NCBI GenBank assembly: GCA_028532985.1
Contig: JANCIK010000003.1
Coordinates: 568,001 to 632,000, forward strand
Length of the DNA stretch: 64,000 nucleotides
DNA from: Stropharia rugosoannulata
Taxonomy: Eukaryota; Basidiomycota; Agaricomycetes; Agaricales; Strophariaceae
Reading direction: 5' to 3'
The notes below the pieces were generated by a model that worked only from the letters and a program-made list of their open reading frames with translations, was not told the DNA's origin and did not search any database. Positions 1-12,696 of the stretch are shown here, one piece after another. The position numbers and the translations under genes are program-made. Numbering within the stretch: the first letter of the stretch is position 1; every line of letters starts with the position of its first letter.

Positions 1-396
1 GTTGTCATCGACTAGGAAGTGTCAGCTATGGGAATCGTGCAAAGGCTACAGTGTACATACACCGCGAATTGCCGGCGAACTGGTCAGAGCCCATGCCTCG
101 ACCCGAGTAGTTGTCGAAGTTCCCCTGATTATTGTTTCCATAACCCAAGAGATCGTCTGTGCGTCCGCGGGCGCTTCTACCCGGAGCACCGTACCCTCCT
201 TGGCCAGCTTGGTTGCCCCGGAGGTCCTGGTTATCGTATCCAGTCTGATATCCAGGGTTTCGGGGCTGGTCAAATCCGGCTATAAAGGAATATTTTGAGT
301 TAATCAGATTTTGGCTTTGAAAAACAGCACATTACAATTATCAGTAAAAGACCCTCCTTGGAACTCGTTTCCTGCAAAACGTCTTGTGTTGCTCAT
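1..396 (-). CDS. Partial Gly/Asn/Gln-rich small protein (3' end outside window)
   Basis: I do not recognise a named family. On the minus strand an ATG at 396 opens a short exon (336-396). A 56-nt intron (280-335) follows, then an exon at 61-279 rich in Gly, Asn, Gln, Asp and Tyr with motifs such as GNNNQGNFDNYSGRG. A GTATGT donor at 60 and a CTGAC..CTAG branch/acceptor ending at 12 indicate a further intron, so the gene continues past base 1. There is no signal peptide or membrane span in the part seen. The composition resembles small disordered fungal stress- or development-related proteins, but that is only a resemblance. The first donor (GTAATG) is weak; it was chosen because it keeps the frame of exon 2. 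Confidence 0.5.
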
Positions 397-742
397 GGTG
401 ATTGAATGTATTGTGTGTGAGGCGGGGTGTGTACTTCATGATCCCTTGTGCGGTCTCTTTTTTATATTGTCTGGGAGTTCAGAATAAAACACATGTGGAG
501 TTGGTCCAAGACATGTCTGCGTCACCGACGATTGCTTATACTACGGTGGGTTTGCTCAATGACTTCGAGTCTATTTATATCTCGGACAGGACTGTTGTGT
601 ATACATAGTCTATTTTTAGAGTGTGTTCGTCCATGTCCTACCCAAAGGATCCTTGTCTATTTGTCTATGCTCTATGTTTGGTCTAGTAGTAGAGATGTAC
701 TCTTAGGTACAGTATTCTCACAGTATTTGACGTATTCATGCA
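397..742. other. Intergenic stretch, no gene seen
   Basis: This region lies between the start of the Gly/Asn-rich gene and the stop of the next minus-strand gene. Short open frames occur here but have no recognisable protein features or intron signals. It should hold the promoter of the first gene and the 3' UTR of the second. Confidence 0.5.
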
Positions 743-1540
743 TCATATCCCACCGTACGCCATTTCTGGAGCTTCCAATGGACTACTAGTATAACCAGGG
801 CCTTCCCTGGCTAGACCTTCTGCACGCTCTTTTTCCTTGAAAATGGAGTCGAGTGACGCCAGGGTTGGGTAGCGATGCCCATCTTCATTCGCAAGTTTAA
901 ATTCCCAGCTGCGTTTCTCCCAGTCTGGCACGAGCGTCTCGCCCGCCAACCCGCGCGTCCCCCTTCGAGGCTGTCCGCACACAGCGGCGCGAACAAACCC
1001 CCACCACGAGTCAAAAAAGGATACAGCCAGGATAGCGGTCCCAATGAATGTAATTGTGATAACAGCGATACCAATAACCTTCCACTCTGTCAGCTCGGCT
1101 GGAGGTGTTGCTGATGCATCCGAGATGTCGCCGATGGTGTAAGGCGAAACAGAAGCCGTCGACGTAGCATGACTAGTTTTACTTGAGACAGAGTCTACTG
1201 TGATGGGCTCGTTGCTCCCTGGCGGGTGCGTTGTTATCCCAAACGAGTTCGTAGACCTGAGTGCGAATGACGACGCTGTAGTCATAGGATAGGATGCTCC
1301 GCTGATAGTAATTCCTGCTTTCGAAAAAGCCAGGAGACTGAAGCTGGGCGAGCCCTCAGGAGATGTATTTGCAAGTTCAGTGGTTGATGGTAATGGTGTA
1401 CCCCCGTCAATATCTCCGAGAATACCTAGTAAATCCCGCCTAGCAGAAGAAAGAACGTAGCTTGACTGCAGGGGAAGGCTGAGAGTCACAGGTACTGAGA
1501 TGAAAGCTACACATAGCGACGAAAATACAAGACTTCGCAT
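743..1540 (-). CDS. Single-span membrane protein of unknown function
   Basis: An uninterrupted 265-residue frame. The ATG at 1540 was chosen because it puts a signal peptide (MRSLVFSSLCVAFISVPVTL) at the N terminus; the frame stays open upstream to an ATG at 1666, which would bury it. Residues about 25-150 are Ser/Thr/Pro-rich, suggesting a glycosylated extracellular stalk. A hydrophobic segment at about 155-176 (VIGIAVITITFIGTAILAVSFF) is followed by Trp residues and a basic patch (QPRRGTR), giving a type I topology with a cytosolic tail of about 85 residues. This is the general layout of fungal wall-stress sensors and mid2-like proteins, but no diagnostic Cys-rich head is visible, so no function is assigned. 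It lies downstream of the ABC transporter on the same strand. Confidence 0.6.
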   Translation of the reverse strand: MRSLVFSSLCVAFISVPVTLSLPLQSSYVLSSARRDLLGILGDIDGGTPLPSTTELANTSPEGSPSFSLLAFSKAGITISGASYPMTTASSFALRSTNSFGITTHPPGSNEPITVDSVSSKTSHATSTASVSPYTIGDISDASATPPAELTEWKVIGIAVITITFIGTAILAVSFFDSWWGFVRAAVCGQPRRGTRGLAGETLVPDWEKRSWEFKLANEDGHRYPTLASLDSIFKEKERAEGLAREGPGYTSSPLEAPEMAYGGI

Positions 1541-1826
1541 GGAAGATAGAGGGGAATAAAGTTTGCAGAACGCGGGGAACACCGTAAAGTAGTTGCGGGT
1601 GTTAGTGATCGTAACACATAAGTACCTGATCTCTACTTGTCGTTTCCGTAGTAAAGATAAATACATCGTTGATCGTCGACCAATGCATATATCGACTCCA
1701 TTTCCCGCATTTACTTAAAAAATTAGAAACATAGCGAATGAGATGCTTGACAATAGTCAATGCAAGACCCGGGAAAAGATACTTACACCCATAAAATCTC
1801 TGTTTACCCAACGAAGTAACAAAAAT

Positions 1827-4800
1827 TTAAGATAAACTATTGCGACTCGAGCTTTGGCTGCTTGAGCTTGCCAACTGGGGAAATGAAGCCCAGTCCGCAC
1901 TTTTCTTGCACATATTCCGGAAATACCCATCAGGTCGCCCAAGTAGAGCCTGAGGACTATCATACTCGACAATATTTCCTTCATCCAGGACAAGGATGCG
2001 GTCGTAATCCATAACCGTCTTCAGTCGATGAGCAATGGTAATAACAATTGCTCCAGCAAGTTCTTCTCGGATAGTTCGCTGGATCTGGTCATCAAGGTTC
2101 GAGTCAATCTGGGATGTTGCCTCGTCCATAATGATAATTGATGTTCGGCGTAGCGTTGCCCTTGCGAGGGCAAGTAGTTGTTTCTCGCCAGCGCTCATAG
2201 AATTTTGATTAATCTTCATATCTAGCAGGGTCGGTTCCTCGGGCGTAGATTTGAAATTTAGAAGAGGCGTTAGATGGCAGCGATCTAAGGCTTGTAGGCA
2301 CTCCTCCTCAGTACACTGACCAAGTGGATCCAGGTTGCTTCTTATGGTACCGGTAAATAGAGCAACATCTTGGCTGACAATAGTCTAAACTGCGCGTGAG
2401 CTTATAGTCTATGCAAATCGGAGTGAAACAGGTATACCACACGGGTACGAAGATCTTCCAATCCGATGGACGAGATATCTATACCGTCCAAACTAATGCA
2501 ATGTGAGCAATTTACAGACGTGAGAAGAGATTACTGACATGATTTTTCCTTGGCTAGGTTCTATCATACGAAGTAAAGACATAGCCAGCGTTGATTTACC
2601 TTATACAACAATTGAAAATTGATCCAGTGTCAACAAGATCGCAACCTACCTGATCCCGTACGTCCAACCACGCCTATCTTCTCCGAAGAACGCACTGTGA
2701 ATGATATGTCGTGCAAGACTGCTGGAAGTTTGGGAGCATATTTCACTAAAAGGTTATCCACAACGAGTTCGCCCGACGTTGATGGCCAGTAAGCTGGGGG
2801 CCTTCTCTTCTCTATTACTGCAGGCGCTTCTTGAGGAACATCCAGATATTCCACTACGCGCTCGACACTATTAAAATCTAATTCCACTTGGGCCGCAACT
2901 TTGACAAGCTGGCGACTAGCATCAGCGAAAATCCCAGCCTGGACAATGACAATAGCTGCCGGTCCGTCCGCAACGCCTTGCCACAGAGCAAACAATGTAG
3001 CCGCCAATACTACAAGGGACCCCAAGCCTAAGTGGAGAGAATAGTCAGAACTTGATAAGGTCAAGTTGGCAAGATAATTACAGTCATAACGCCATCTTAA
3101 CCAGCTATTAACTAGCCACTGAACACCTAAAATTTAGTCTGACGGTTTGTGTAATCTATACCGATCGACCTACATAGACATGGTCAAAGGATTGGAACGT
3201 ATCAACCTATGCAAGTGTAAGTATATGTTTATTCAAAAGTGTCAATTCTCACCTTGGAATAGAATGCATCTTGATACCTGTTTTCCATGCCGAATGCTCG
3301 AATATGCACGATACCGCGAAGCAGTTCGTCAAATCCAGCAAAGGCAGGGGACAATGATATAGACTCCAGACGACGCAAGTCTCTCGATGCCTGCACATAT
3401 GGCGGGGCAAGTCGAATGTATAGCCAAGCAATAACGAGGGCGAATGGAGCAAAGGTAGGAACGATAAAAAGCATGACAGTGAAAGAAGCCACAAAATTGA
3501 GAACACCAGTCAGACAATTCCTCAATGAATTTTGTAGGGCATTGTCAATTGTATTGATATCAGTAGTGAATCGATTGAGGATACGGCCAATTGGAGTCGT
3601 GTCAAAGAAGCGCATTGAAGCTCTGGTAAGGCGTTTGAGCAGCGCTAAGAATAGTGATCGAGACGCCTGCAAACTGGTGTAATAGCCAAGTATGATGTAG
3701 AAAAGAGTCGCGAAAGCTCCGAAAATTGAGATATAAAGATATATCATCAACCAAGGTTTGACGTTGACTGTAGGAGGGGGCAAGTCTTTCCAGGGAAACA
3801 TTGATTTGGTAGTAAGGAGGTATAAACTGGAATGCTCCTTTTCATAGGCTTGAGACCAGGCAGATAGGAAGAACTACATGAGAGCAGTGGGATTAGTTAA
3901 ACGAACGACTCAAACATCGGAAAGAAACTTACTTGATTTCCTATGTTGACAGCGCGAATGAGCACCGAAAAGAGAATCGTAAGGGACAATCCCATAATTC
4001 CTGAGGCTTTTATGTACGTAGTATAGCTATGCAAGGAGACCCGGCCCTCGGCGCGTGATTCAGCGTCGATGAGTTTACCATCCTCTGCAGCGACAGGGCG
4101 TTGTGCTATTGTTGATGTCGTACTGTGATCTCCATCTAGAGTTGTTTCACTTTGAGTGTCTTGACTGGGCAAGGGATGATCTTCGTTGTTTATGACCTGG
4201 AAGAGATGTCCATTTTCTGTTAGTTCCGAGATGGTACCTTGATTCAGCACCATTCCCTTATCCAACTCGACCACATAGGAAGCGACGGGAAGACACAGAG
4301 AGAGATGGTGCGTCACTAATATTATCGTACGCCCCACTGCAAGCTCCCCTGAAAAACAATGTTTAACCAGATGCTGAGCAGTATGCATATCAACAGCAGC
4401 AAGGCTATGAAAGGAGAGATCTATTAGATTTCTATGCGCATATTCTTTGCCTAATTCAACGTACGGGTCATCCAATAGGATACATTTAGCTTGTGAGTAT
4501 AAAGCACGAGCCAAAGCAATCCGCGCGCGCTGTCCACCGGAAAGGGTGATGCCTTTCTCCCCGATTTCTAAGGAATACAATCAGTCGGTGATCAAAGTCG
4601 TTAGATAGAGTAATTGCCTGTCATATCCCCGGCGATGAGAATACTGAGATCCTGTCTTAGAGCACATGCATCCAACACACGCTCGTAACGGAACTTGTCG
4701 AATGGGGACTTTGAACCAAAAATAATATTATCTCGTATGGTAGCATGTTCAAGCCCTAATTCAGCATGAGAAGGTAAGTTAAAATTACCATCGAAAGTGA

Positions 4801-7515
4801 CGGACATGGATTTTGTGCGCAATACGCAACCTGATGGTTGGCTTTGTTGATCATGACGGTCCCCAAACTACAATGCATCTCTATTCAAGGGGAAGCACAG
4901 GAAAGGTCAGCGGATATCGCGATATATTTTTGAACATATTGCAAACCTCCAAGTAGTGCAACCAGCAAGGCACTCTTCCCCGAGCCCGTCGCCCCGCTCA
5001 CAATGGTTAATTTTCCCAATGGGAATTTGATGTTTAAGGGTCCGAGGGTGAAGCGGGAAGGCGAATCGTCACTGGCCGGTGTTTGCTTCCATACGAATGA
5101 AGCGCCGCAGAACCCGATGTCTGCTTCTCCTCGTTGTGTGTTTGGTTCTACAGGTTTGCTGGACAGTGTGGAAGCCCAATCGGGTACTTCATCTTCTTTC
5201 AGGAAATCTTCAATACGTTGCATGGATACATAAGCTGCGATTGTAGCGTAAGAAGGTACAGGCCGGCATACAACGCGCAACCTTACCATGAAGCATGGCG
5301 AAAACCTGGCCAGGAAGAGCAACCATCGGCGTTTGCAGCTGGGAGAATAATGCGATGGCGGTGAACGCTTTAGATACCGTCAACTCTTCACGCGCTATCA
5401 GGGTGTAGCACATAAAAGAAGTTAAAGCCGTGGCAGAAGGCATCCAAACCCTGAAAACCCGTCATGATTAGTCGTTGCTTTAAGTGTATGAAATATGAGG
5501 AGACACCTCACCAAATGAATGAGATTGCAGTGTCAACTATATTGCTTTTAACGCGCCACCTTAACTCTGTTTCACGGGTGTCTTCTGCTCTTTGGGACCA
5601 TTTGTATTCCCAGCCATAAAATTTTAAAAATCGAATATTTTGAAGAAGCTCATTCACCACGTCCATTCGACTGTCTTTAGCCTTCCATGAAGCCCGTGTT
5701 ATCTTGGGAAACGTATCAAAAATGAACGGCCCAGTAGAAGTACATATGCACAAACCGAAATGTCGTACTGTGCCAGAGGATAATTGAGTATAAATGCGAC
5801 CAGGACGACAACGACTCCTGAAAGGGCACTCCATCCAAGAATTCTGCGGATGTCTATGATTTTTGAAACTTGAAGTTCAAAATGAAAATGGCCTTACTGG
5901 TATAGAAAGGTGAGCGCAATAACAATGCGAATAGGAGAAGTAAAAATGCCAGAGAACTCCCAGAAACGTTGCGCGACCGAATAAGTGTCTCCTCTGCCAA
6001 AATTGCACTTTGTTAGAAAGTTGAGTAGAAAGAATAGTTACTTACTGCATTAAGTTTATTATTTTACCGAGGTCGGCACTTTTTACTTCCCCGTCTTTTT
6101 GAATTCTCCCCGAGACTTCTTGTCTTCTAAGAGCTTTATAATGTATCGCGCAAAATAGCTGGCCACGAGTGCGTTCATAGCATCTTCGTGTATGCCAACT
6201 TTGGAACAAATCTTTTTGCGCAAAAGAGAGATGCGCAACGAAAGTGACCATCGTCCAGAAAAATGCACGGTACCTTGAATTGGCGTCGTTCGTCCCCAGA
6301 GCGGCTAGGATCTGTTGTAATGCGTACGGGGGTACAAACCCTGACCGTGTTTTAATACATCGTACCTTGCAAAAATGTATGCATTACCTATGACAGCACT
6401 CCATATTTCTAGTGTTACATCCAGAATAAGATCAAGGGAGTTCGAACTTATTAGAAACCTTATAAGTGAATGAGACTGGTGCCTAATGCAAATTGGTTTA
6501 GAGAAACTCAGTAAAGACAAGATGCTCGTGCTTACAGACTGCGATAATCCAGATACTTCATAAAAAGATTTTTGTGGCGGAAGAATGGAGAAAGAGTCCA
6601 TACATCTGCGGGTTGTAGCGTTCTTTTCATGGCAAGATCTAACAAAGGTTGCACAAACGTGAAGGTACTCCAAGACCATAAATTAACGTGATCCTCGGGA
6701 CAAGATAATTTCACTGAAGGTGCCTGAATAGTCAGGTGTCAGGTGTCATGAGCGATTGCGATTACTCGGTCATTAAAAATACAAACGTCTTTTGAGCAGG
6801 CGACGTTAAATGAGGGGCGATAAGTCTTCAATGGCAGTGTTCCCGCCACCCATGTAAATGCACCAGGGATGATCATGGCCATTATATCGAAGAAGGCTTG
6901 CAACGTTTCCCATTCAGAAATATCCATGCCTAGTCTAACCAAATAGAAAAGGGTCGATGTTGCTGTGAAAGTGATGAAAAGATACGGAGGTGTCGAGGGC
7001 GGTCTCAAAGTTACTTTCAACGCTATGTAACACTGTCGGCAGAATATAATCAAGGAAGCACATAAACAACATAGCACACGACGTACCCATGCCACAGAAT
7101 ACACGAGTGACCTGGCTAGACCATCTTTGTCCTTCGTATAGAATGCAAGCGCGAGCCATTGGATCCACCCCACTGACGCAAGCCACGACAGAGACGCGAG
7201 AATTCGAATCTTCAGCTGAGAATCCGGAGGTCTTCGATCAACTGGTTCGAGTAGAAGGTCATCTAAGGCAAGGAAGTTGCGGAAGGGGGATGAAATCCAG
7301 AGCCAGACCGAATGCAAAGATCGGTTATAAGGAATTATGCAAAAAATGTCCAACAGAAAAGCAGTCGCGATGATGGTCGCTGGTAGTAGGGTGTTAAGCC
7401 ATGTAGGAAGCCTAAACGGCTCTGTACGCAACGCAAAGACCGACTTCTGAGTGACAATCAGTCATCATGCATGACGGGGGATATAAAAGTTTAAGCATAC
7501 TACCAAGTCCCACAT
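1827..7515 (-). CDS. ABCC-type (MRP) ATP-binding cassette transporter with TMD0
   Basis: A full-size multidrug-resistance-protein type exporter, probably in vacuolar or plasma membrane, with many introns. Exon 1 is only 12 nt (7504-7515, encoding MWDL) and splices to 7446. An N-terminal membrane domain (TMD0, about 7446-6766) comes first. TMD1 follows (about 6723-5500). NBD1 has Walker A GATGSGKS, signature LSGGQ and Walker B LLDDP (about 5240-4370). TMD2 spans about 4000-3000. NBD2 has Walker A GRTGSG/KS split by an intron near 2640, signature SAGEK, Walker [13 protein letters not shown], and the switch region IAHRL (2219-1827). NBD1 carries Asp rather than Glu after the Walker B Asp, as usual in ABCC proteins. 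NBD2 has the catalytic Glu, so one canonical ATP site is expected. Every apparent break in the frame is explained by a spliceable intron, so the gene looks intact. Substrate is not predictable. Confidence 0.88.
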
Positions 7516-8440
7516 CCGCCGCGTTGAAGGAAAGTGCTGATGGGAGTCCGCTGGTTAGGAGTGCCGCTTGGGCCTTTCATATTTTAGCTTTATAATAAGT
7601 AGGTAATGATATTAACACGCCTTCATATCATGGTTCCCCGTGCTGCAAACGCGCTTTCATGGCATTTAGAGTGGGTCACTGGCAGACACATACCTTAGCT
7701 ATATATGAGGAAGTCAACTGAACGCTGATACTACTGCGCCCTAGAAGAGCTCTTTTGTGTGAATGGATGGACTGTCCTCAGTCCTCACCGCCTCCCAAAT
7801 TACAATACATGGATACGGAGAGAAGCAGCAGTCATAAGATAGTGAAATGGGCCGGTATTCGGTACAGAACATCACATTCGTCATTGAGTTGTCAATATGT
7901 ATTTGCTTATACGACTCAATAATCACTTTACTCATTAAGTAACTAGTCAAATCTATGTCGCTTCTCCATATTTCCTTCGACTACCAGTGTAAAACTAGTT
8001 GAAGCAGATAAACTATATCTGGCTATCGCAACTGCATGCCTTGAAGAATTTGTGAGTAACATTGTCAGCAGGTCGAGTTTATAAGAGAGCAGGATAGGTC
8101 AGGAAACCCGGTATATGATCTCAGCGCACGCATGTGTATTATGCGTACGATCGTTTAATAGGGAACCTTGGGTCATCATGGACTAAGTATAACTGTGAAG
8201 AGGCTTACCAGCGTGCAAAAGATATACTGAGCAAAGTTACAACCTAAGTTTGAGCAAGTACGTGGCATCAGTAGTGAAAGGTGCACGATGCCAAGCGCGT
8301 GACGGTATACTTAACAGCACCAGATGTCCAAATGTGGAATAAGCACCACTCCGTGCCGAGTGGTCCTCTTCACTTCATTTCTCCATCGACCGCCACTCGT
8401 ACTCATCCTCACCTGCATCAAGGAGAGATTATTAGTCGAC
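7516..8440. other. Divergent intergenic region, no gene seen
   Basis: About 0.9 kb separates the minus-strand ABC transporter start from the plus-strand RING gene start. No coding exon, tRNA or repeat was recognised. It should contain both promoters. Confidence 0.5.
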
Positions 8441-10276
8441 ATGTCGTCCAGAGAGCCTTTGTGGTTTTGTCATGAGGTTAGCACCCCCTTCTACTGTACC
8501 TGCGTGGGATTGACTTATCTACTGCCTCATTTCACTAGTGTCATGCTGAGATGAGACCACTTATGGTATGCATTATGTTTCGCCGATATCACCTCTGGAG
8601 TTGATTAGTGCTCGTAGGTCCCAGATCCCGTATGCGCATCGTGTCACGGCAGCTTCGTCGAAAAGGTTCGCTCCTTTTCCCAACAATGATGTCGTCAATT
8701 GGGCCGACGAATTGTCATCTACAGATGGAGAACGCTGCAGATGACCCTCGTCAGTTTGCTGCAGACGTCGGAGGTCCTGCAGATGCAGGAATGCCTCCTG
8801 CCATGGACACCCTTTTCCGTATGCATTTCTCTGAGACGGATTGGCTGAGTCATTGAATTGAGTGTATTAGTCACTCTGCAATCGTTGATGGATCGCGGAA
8901 TGGGGGCTCGCAATGCCACACCTCGAAGAACTGGAACAAGTCCAGCCGTACGTGTGTATATAATCCGTTCATTATTATCGGGACTGATTCAATATAGGTT
9001 ACTGTTGAATTGAGAGGTCCTGGCGGAGCACGGACTTTGCGGTTGGGCGGTGCAAATACATTGAATAGTGGTAGAGGTGGTACAGGAAGCACTGGCGGCC
9101 CACGTTCTTCTTCTCCGGATGGTGTGCCTAATATGACATCGTAAATGTAATCACATTTATTTCTAGCAGAAGCTAACTCTCTTCGCAGATTTATACGACC
9201 AATGCCATTGGCGCCTTTCGGTATACCATTGGATGGTCCTAGGGGAGAGGGCGGAGACCAGCAAAATATTAGTGGCGCTCTCATGGCCCAGTATCTCATG
9301 GCCCTTCTTGGCTATCATGATCCAACAATGTTGGGGATGCCAGAAAATGGTCGGCTGGGGGACTACGTGTTTAATCAAGAAGGTACGGTGTAATCATAAC
9401 CTGACATATCTTTACTTATAGTTATATCATGAAGCTCTTGATCAAATTATATCTCAAATAATGGAGAACTCTAATGCTCACAGGCCAGTGCCTGCTCCGG
9501 AAGAAACTATTGCTAAATTACCGCGAGAGGTTCTGATGGAGGGATGTAAGCATAGCCAATCAAGTTCACCTGGTCAAACTTTCTAATTTTTGTTATCTAG
9601 CTTTGACATTGGAGAGAGATTGTGCTGTTTGTAAAGAACAGTTCAAACTCCAGACAGAAGATCCTGATGAACAAATTGTCGTAACTCTCCCTTGCAAACA
9701 CCCGTTTCACCAGCCTTGCATTGTTCCTTGGCTTACGTCAAGTGGGACTTGTCCTGTATGCCGGTGCGCCTGTACTATTTCCTAAGATGATATACCCCTT
9801 TCTAACTTCTTCTTCTGGCGACTTGTAGTTTTGCACTAGTACCACAGCCAGAGCACCATTCGCCTCCTCACAGTCCGCAGTCCGGTAACAACCCTTCAGG
9901 TAGCCGGTCTCCTCCACCTCAGGGAAATGACGCCTCACGAGCATCGCAATCGTCTTCGCACTCCCCGCCCCATAGTCCTGGTAATGGCAGCAATGCACGG
10001 GGACCCGAACCTGGGGGTCTCTTCCACAGCATATTTAGTGGCCTATCAGGATTTACACATCCACATTCATTGAGCAACCGACCATCGTCTCCGCGTGGGG
10101 CCGGCAGTGGGTCCCCAAGACCTACATCACCGCATCTACAACAAAGATCGTCACCGCATCGACAGTCAGACTCTGACCCTTCTTCTCGCTCATCTCCATC
10201 ACGGTCCAATCAAAACAGCAATAATTCAGGTGGAAGGGCTCACCTGCCGGGTGAGTGGTCGGATGAGCTAGATTAA
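8441..10276 (+). CDS. RING-H2 E3 ubiquitin ligase, RNF115/RNF126-like
   Basis: Ten exons give 446 residues: 8441-8476, 8539-8565, 8618-8665, 8725-8818, 8871-8947, 8998-9140, 9189-9382, 9435-9545, 9601-9763, 9829-10276. The N terminus has a C4 zinc ribbon (WFCHECHAEM then VCASC), typical of the RNF115/126/181 group, where it binds ubiquitin or cargo. The middle contains the conserved stretch LMAQYLMALLG..GMPENGRLGDYVFNQEALDQI. The RING-H2 domain reads C-A-V-C, then C-K-H, H-Q-P-C and C-P-V-C, with Trp in the PWL loop. The C-terminal tail is Ser/Pro-rich and disordered. It should act as a cytosolic E3 with an E2 enzyme. Start choice is secure because the zinc ribbon begins 9 residues after the ATG. 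Confidence 0.9.
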
Positions 10277-10863
10277 TCCTCCACTTTATGTGTCATGAGT
10301 TGAGGCAGAGTGGGGGCATTATTAGATATCATTGCTGCGCATTCTATATTCGTTTCGGTTACACGTAAGACTTTTTACCTGTTGTAAATTGTGAATCTTC
10401 TTCGTTTATCGCTAGTTACCTGATAGACTTGTAATGTCTGATTGAAAGCATTTTCTGCTGTACATGTAGCACCATATCAATTGTACTAGCCTTAAGCTTT
10501 AATTACTAGGAAGGAATAGTATGTAGTAGTAGCAAAGGACTGTCAAATGAATATTAGCGTCACTACATAATACACTGATCTCCATATCCTAACTCGAAAG
10601 ACGAACAGGCCCGCGCGTGCTTGCTTCAATATTCCAGTGATGATAATTTGACAAGCCTATGGACTCGGTTGAAATTAGGATTTCAAAGTTCTTGCCCATA
10701 CAGCAATGTTTGGAAATGACGTTCTGACATTTGACTTGCTGAAGAATGAAGAGAAAATTTGATTTTTATTTCTTTTGGTACAACAACATATTTACCCAAA
10801 CCAATAAGTACAACCGCACGAGTCCGAATGGGTATACAAAATGTCGGCTTCTCTCTGTCTACT
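10277..10863. other. Convergent 3' region
   Basis: The RING gene (plus) and the aspartic protease gene (minus) end 587 bp apart. The interval holds only AT-rich 3' UTR-like sequence; short open frames here look like shadows. Confidence 0.5.
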
Positions 10864-12623
10864 TTAGTTGGTGGTGGCTGTGGTGAAAGGAGTGGTGGCA
10901 AAGCCGACACGGTTGTTGGCAGTATCGAAGACGGAGTAGAAGCGCTCGAGGAAGCCGAAGCCGTTGATGAAGTCGAGACCCTCGCCACTTGGTGTGCCGA
11001 TGTCGTTGACGACGAGGTAGTTGACGCCAGCGACACCACCGATCTCAGCATTGAGGGAGCGAGGCCACAGCTGGCCGTTAGCAGTGAGCTCGAAGGTGGA
11101 CTAATGAGATGTGTCAGTGACAAGGGCTTCAGAGATAAGTGCAGGTCGACACTCACGCCACCAGTGATGAAGAACAGACTCTGCAGGTTGTTCAACTGGG
11201 TATTGGTGACCTTAAGGAGGCCGGTCGCGTTGTCGAGGGTGGCGCCAGTCGCAGACTTGTACTTGGTGAATGCGTTGGTGGCAATGAGGATGAGGGTTGT
11301 TCCTGGAAATATGAAGTGAACATCAAGTACGTCATCAATATATCTTCAAGAAATGAAACGGACCAGTGTCGACGATTCCAGCGGTAGTGGACAGGATGGT
11401 GTTGGAGGTGCCATAGCGGATGGACTGGTTGATGCCCCAGAACTCGTTGGCAGGAGAAGTGCCGGTGACAGGCCTAAGTAGTAGAGTACAAAACAATTAA
11501 ATCGAGGCCAGGGAAAAGTTATTGTTATTGAATACTCACGTGAAAGTGATGGATCCAGTGAATTTAGAGCTGTCAGTGCCGCCTGCACAGCGTAGCTGTC
11601 AGTTATCAAAGTTGCCGTAAGTGTAAGCGAAATGCCATACCCCAAGTGATTTCTCCGTTTACAACGCTGGCCTGAGTTGTGGGCTCGAACGAGATACCGA
11701 TCGAGTGAGCGCTGATCACACCGTTGTTGAAGAGGTTGTCAGTCACGGTGGGGATAGTGCTGGTGGTGGCAGGGCTGAGGGTATCGAGAGTCAAATCTAC
11801 TGGTCCAATGCTAAACCAAACGCGTCAAATTGTGAGCAAGAAAGTTCTCTAAATGTCTGGCTCTACTACGTACCCAAGAATTCCGTCGACGCCCTGGAAA
11901 CCTTGGGACGTGGAGGCAACACCAATAGATTGCTTGGGAATGACAAGGCCAGAGGCAATGGTGACTTGGTCGGTGAATTCAGTTCCTAAAATTACAAACG
12001 TCAATACTCATCTACAGTAGCGCGTATAAACAATGAAACCTACCAGAGAATGAACCAGAGCCGTAAGTAACAGACTATATTAAAATCATAATTATAATCT
12101 GACGTTCGAGATGACATTGCTATCCACTTACCACTTTGTTGCTTGTCTGTGTGCTGGTGCTGGTCTTGACGTATTTCTGGGTGGCACCAACCCAAGTGTT
12201 AGAGCTGTAAAAATTAGTAAATGAAATCAACAGCGTCAGTGAACCTTTAATCACCTTCCGGTATCAATAAGAAGCTGGTCTATAGAGCAATAATAATGAG
12301 AATAGTCACAGAAATAAAGATATTTTGTTCAACTCACATTGAGTGGCTGGGCTACCAACACCTACGGAAGCGACATAGGTGACGGCTTGGTTGTCAACTG
12401 GCTCATTGACGACAGCACGACTATCGAGTCCTGAAGCCTTGGCAGAACCCTTCTGTTTGAGGAACTTGGCCCTAGCCTGGTCGTGGCGAACGAGGTTGTG
12501 CACGCTGGTAAGGTTGAGGCGCCTGGAGATCGGGAGGTTGACGGGCGACCTTTCCACGAGAACGGGGTTAGCGGCCACGGAGAGGGCAAGAAGAAGGGTG
12601 GTCAAGAGGGTGGTAGGGAACAT
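10864..12623 (-). CDS. Secreted pepsin-like aspartic protease (family A1)
   Basis: The preproprotein starts with a signal peptide (MFPTTLLTTLLLALSVAANP), followed by a basic propeptide of about 60 residues (RHDQARAKFLKQ). The mature enzyme has both catalytic motifs: DTGSSNTW, whose codons are interrupted by an intron near 12255, and IVDTGTTLI near 11370. The pepsin-fold features YGSGSFSG, GILGIGP, and a C-terminal GFGFLERFYSVFDTANNRVGFA are present, ending at a TAA at 10864-10866. At least seven short introns interrupt the gene. The set is typical of basidiomycete polyporopepsin-like extracellular proteases, which degrade proteins outside the cell at acid pH. It looks complete and active. A TATA-like element lies about 65 bp upstream of the ATG. 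Confidence 0.92.
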
Positions 12624-12686
12624 GGCTGAAGAAGGGAGCTGCTCGAGTTACAGGAATTCGATGAGGACATAGAGCATTTTCCATCC

Positions 12687-12696
12687 CTTTAAATAA
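12687..12696 (-). promoter_or_regulatory. TATA-like element of the aspartic protease gene
   Basis: Minus-strand TTATTTAAAG lies 64 bp upstream of the protease ATG, a spacing compatible with a TATA box and a short 5' UTR. Assignment rests on position and composition only. Confidence 0.35.

Noticed and set aside
2630..2700. Damaged Walker A (GRTGSGR) in NBD2 of the ABC transporter
   Set aside because: The Lys-Ser codons lie after an intron; splicing at GTAGGT..ATAAG restores GRTGSGKST.
7239..7257. GGTTCGAGT, resembling a tRNA B box
   Set aside because: It lies in the coding exon of ABC transporter TMD0 and has no A box or clover-leaf around it.
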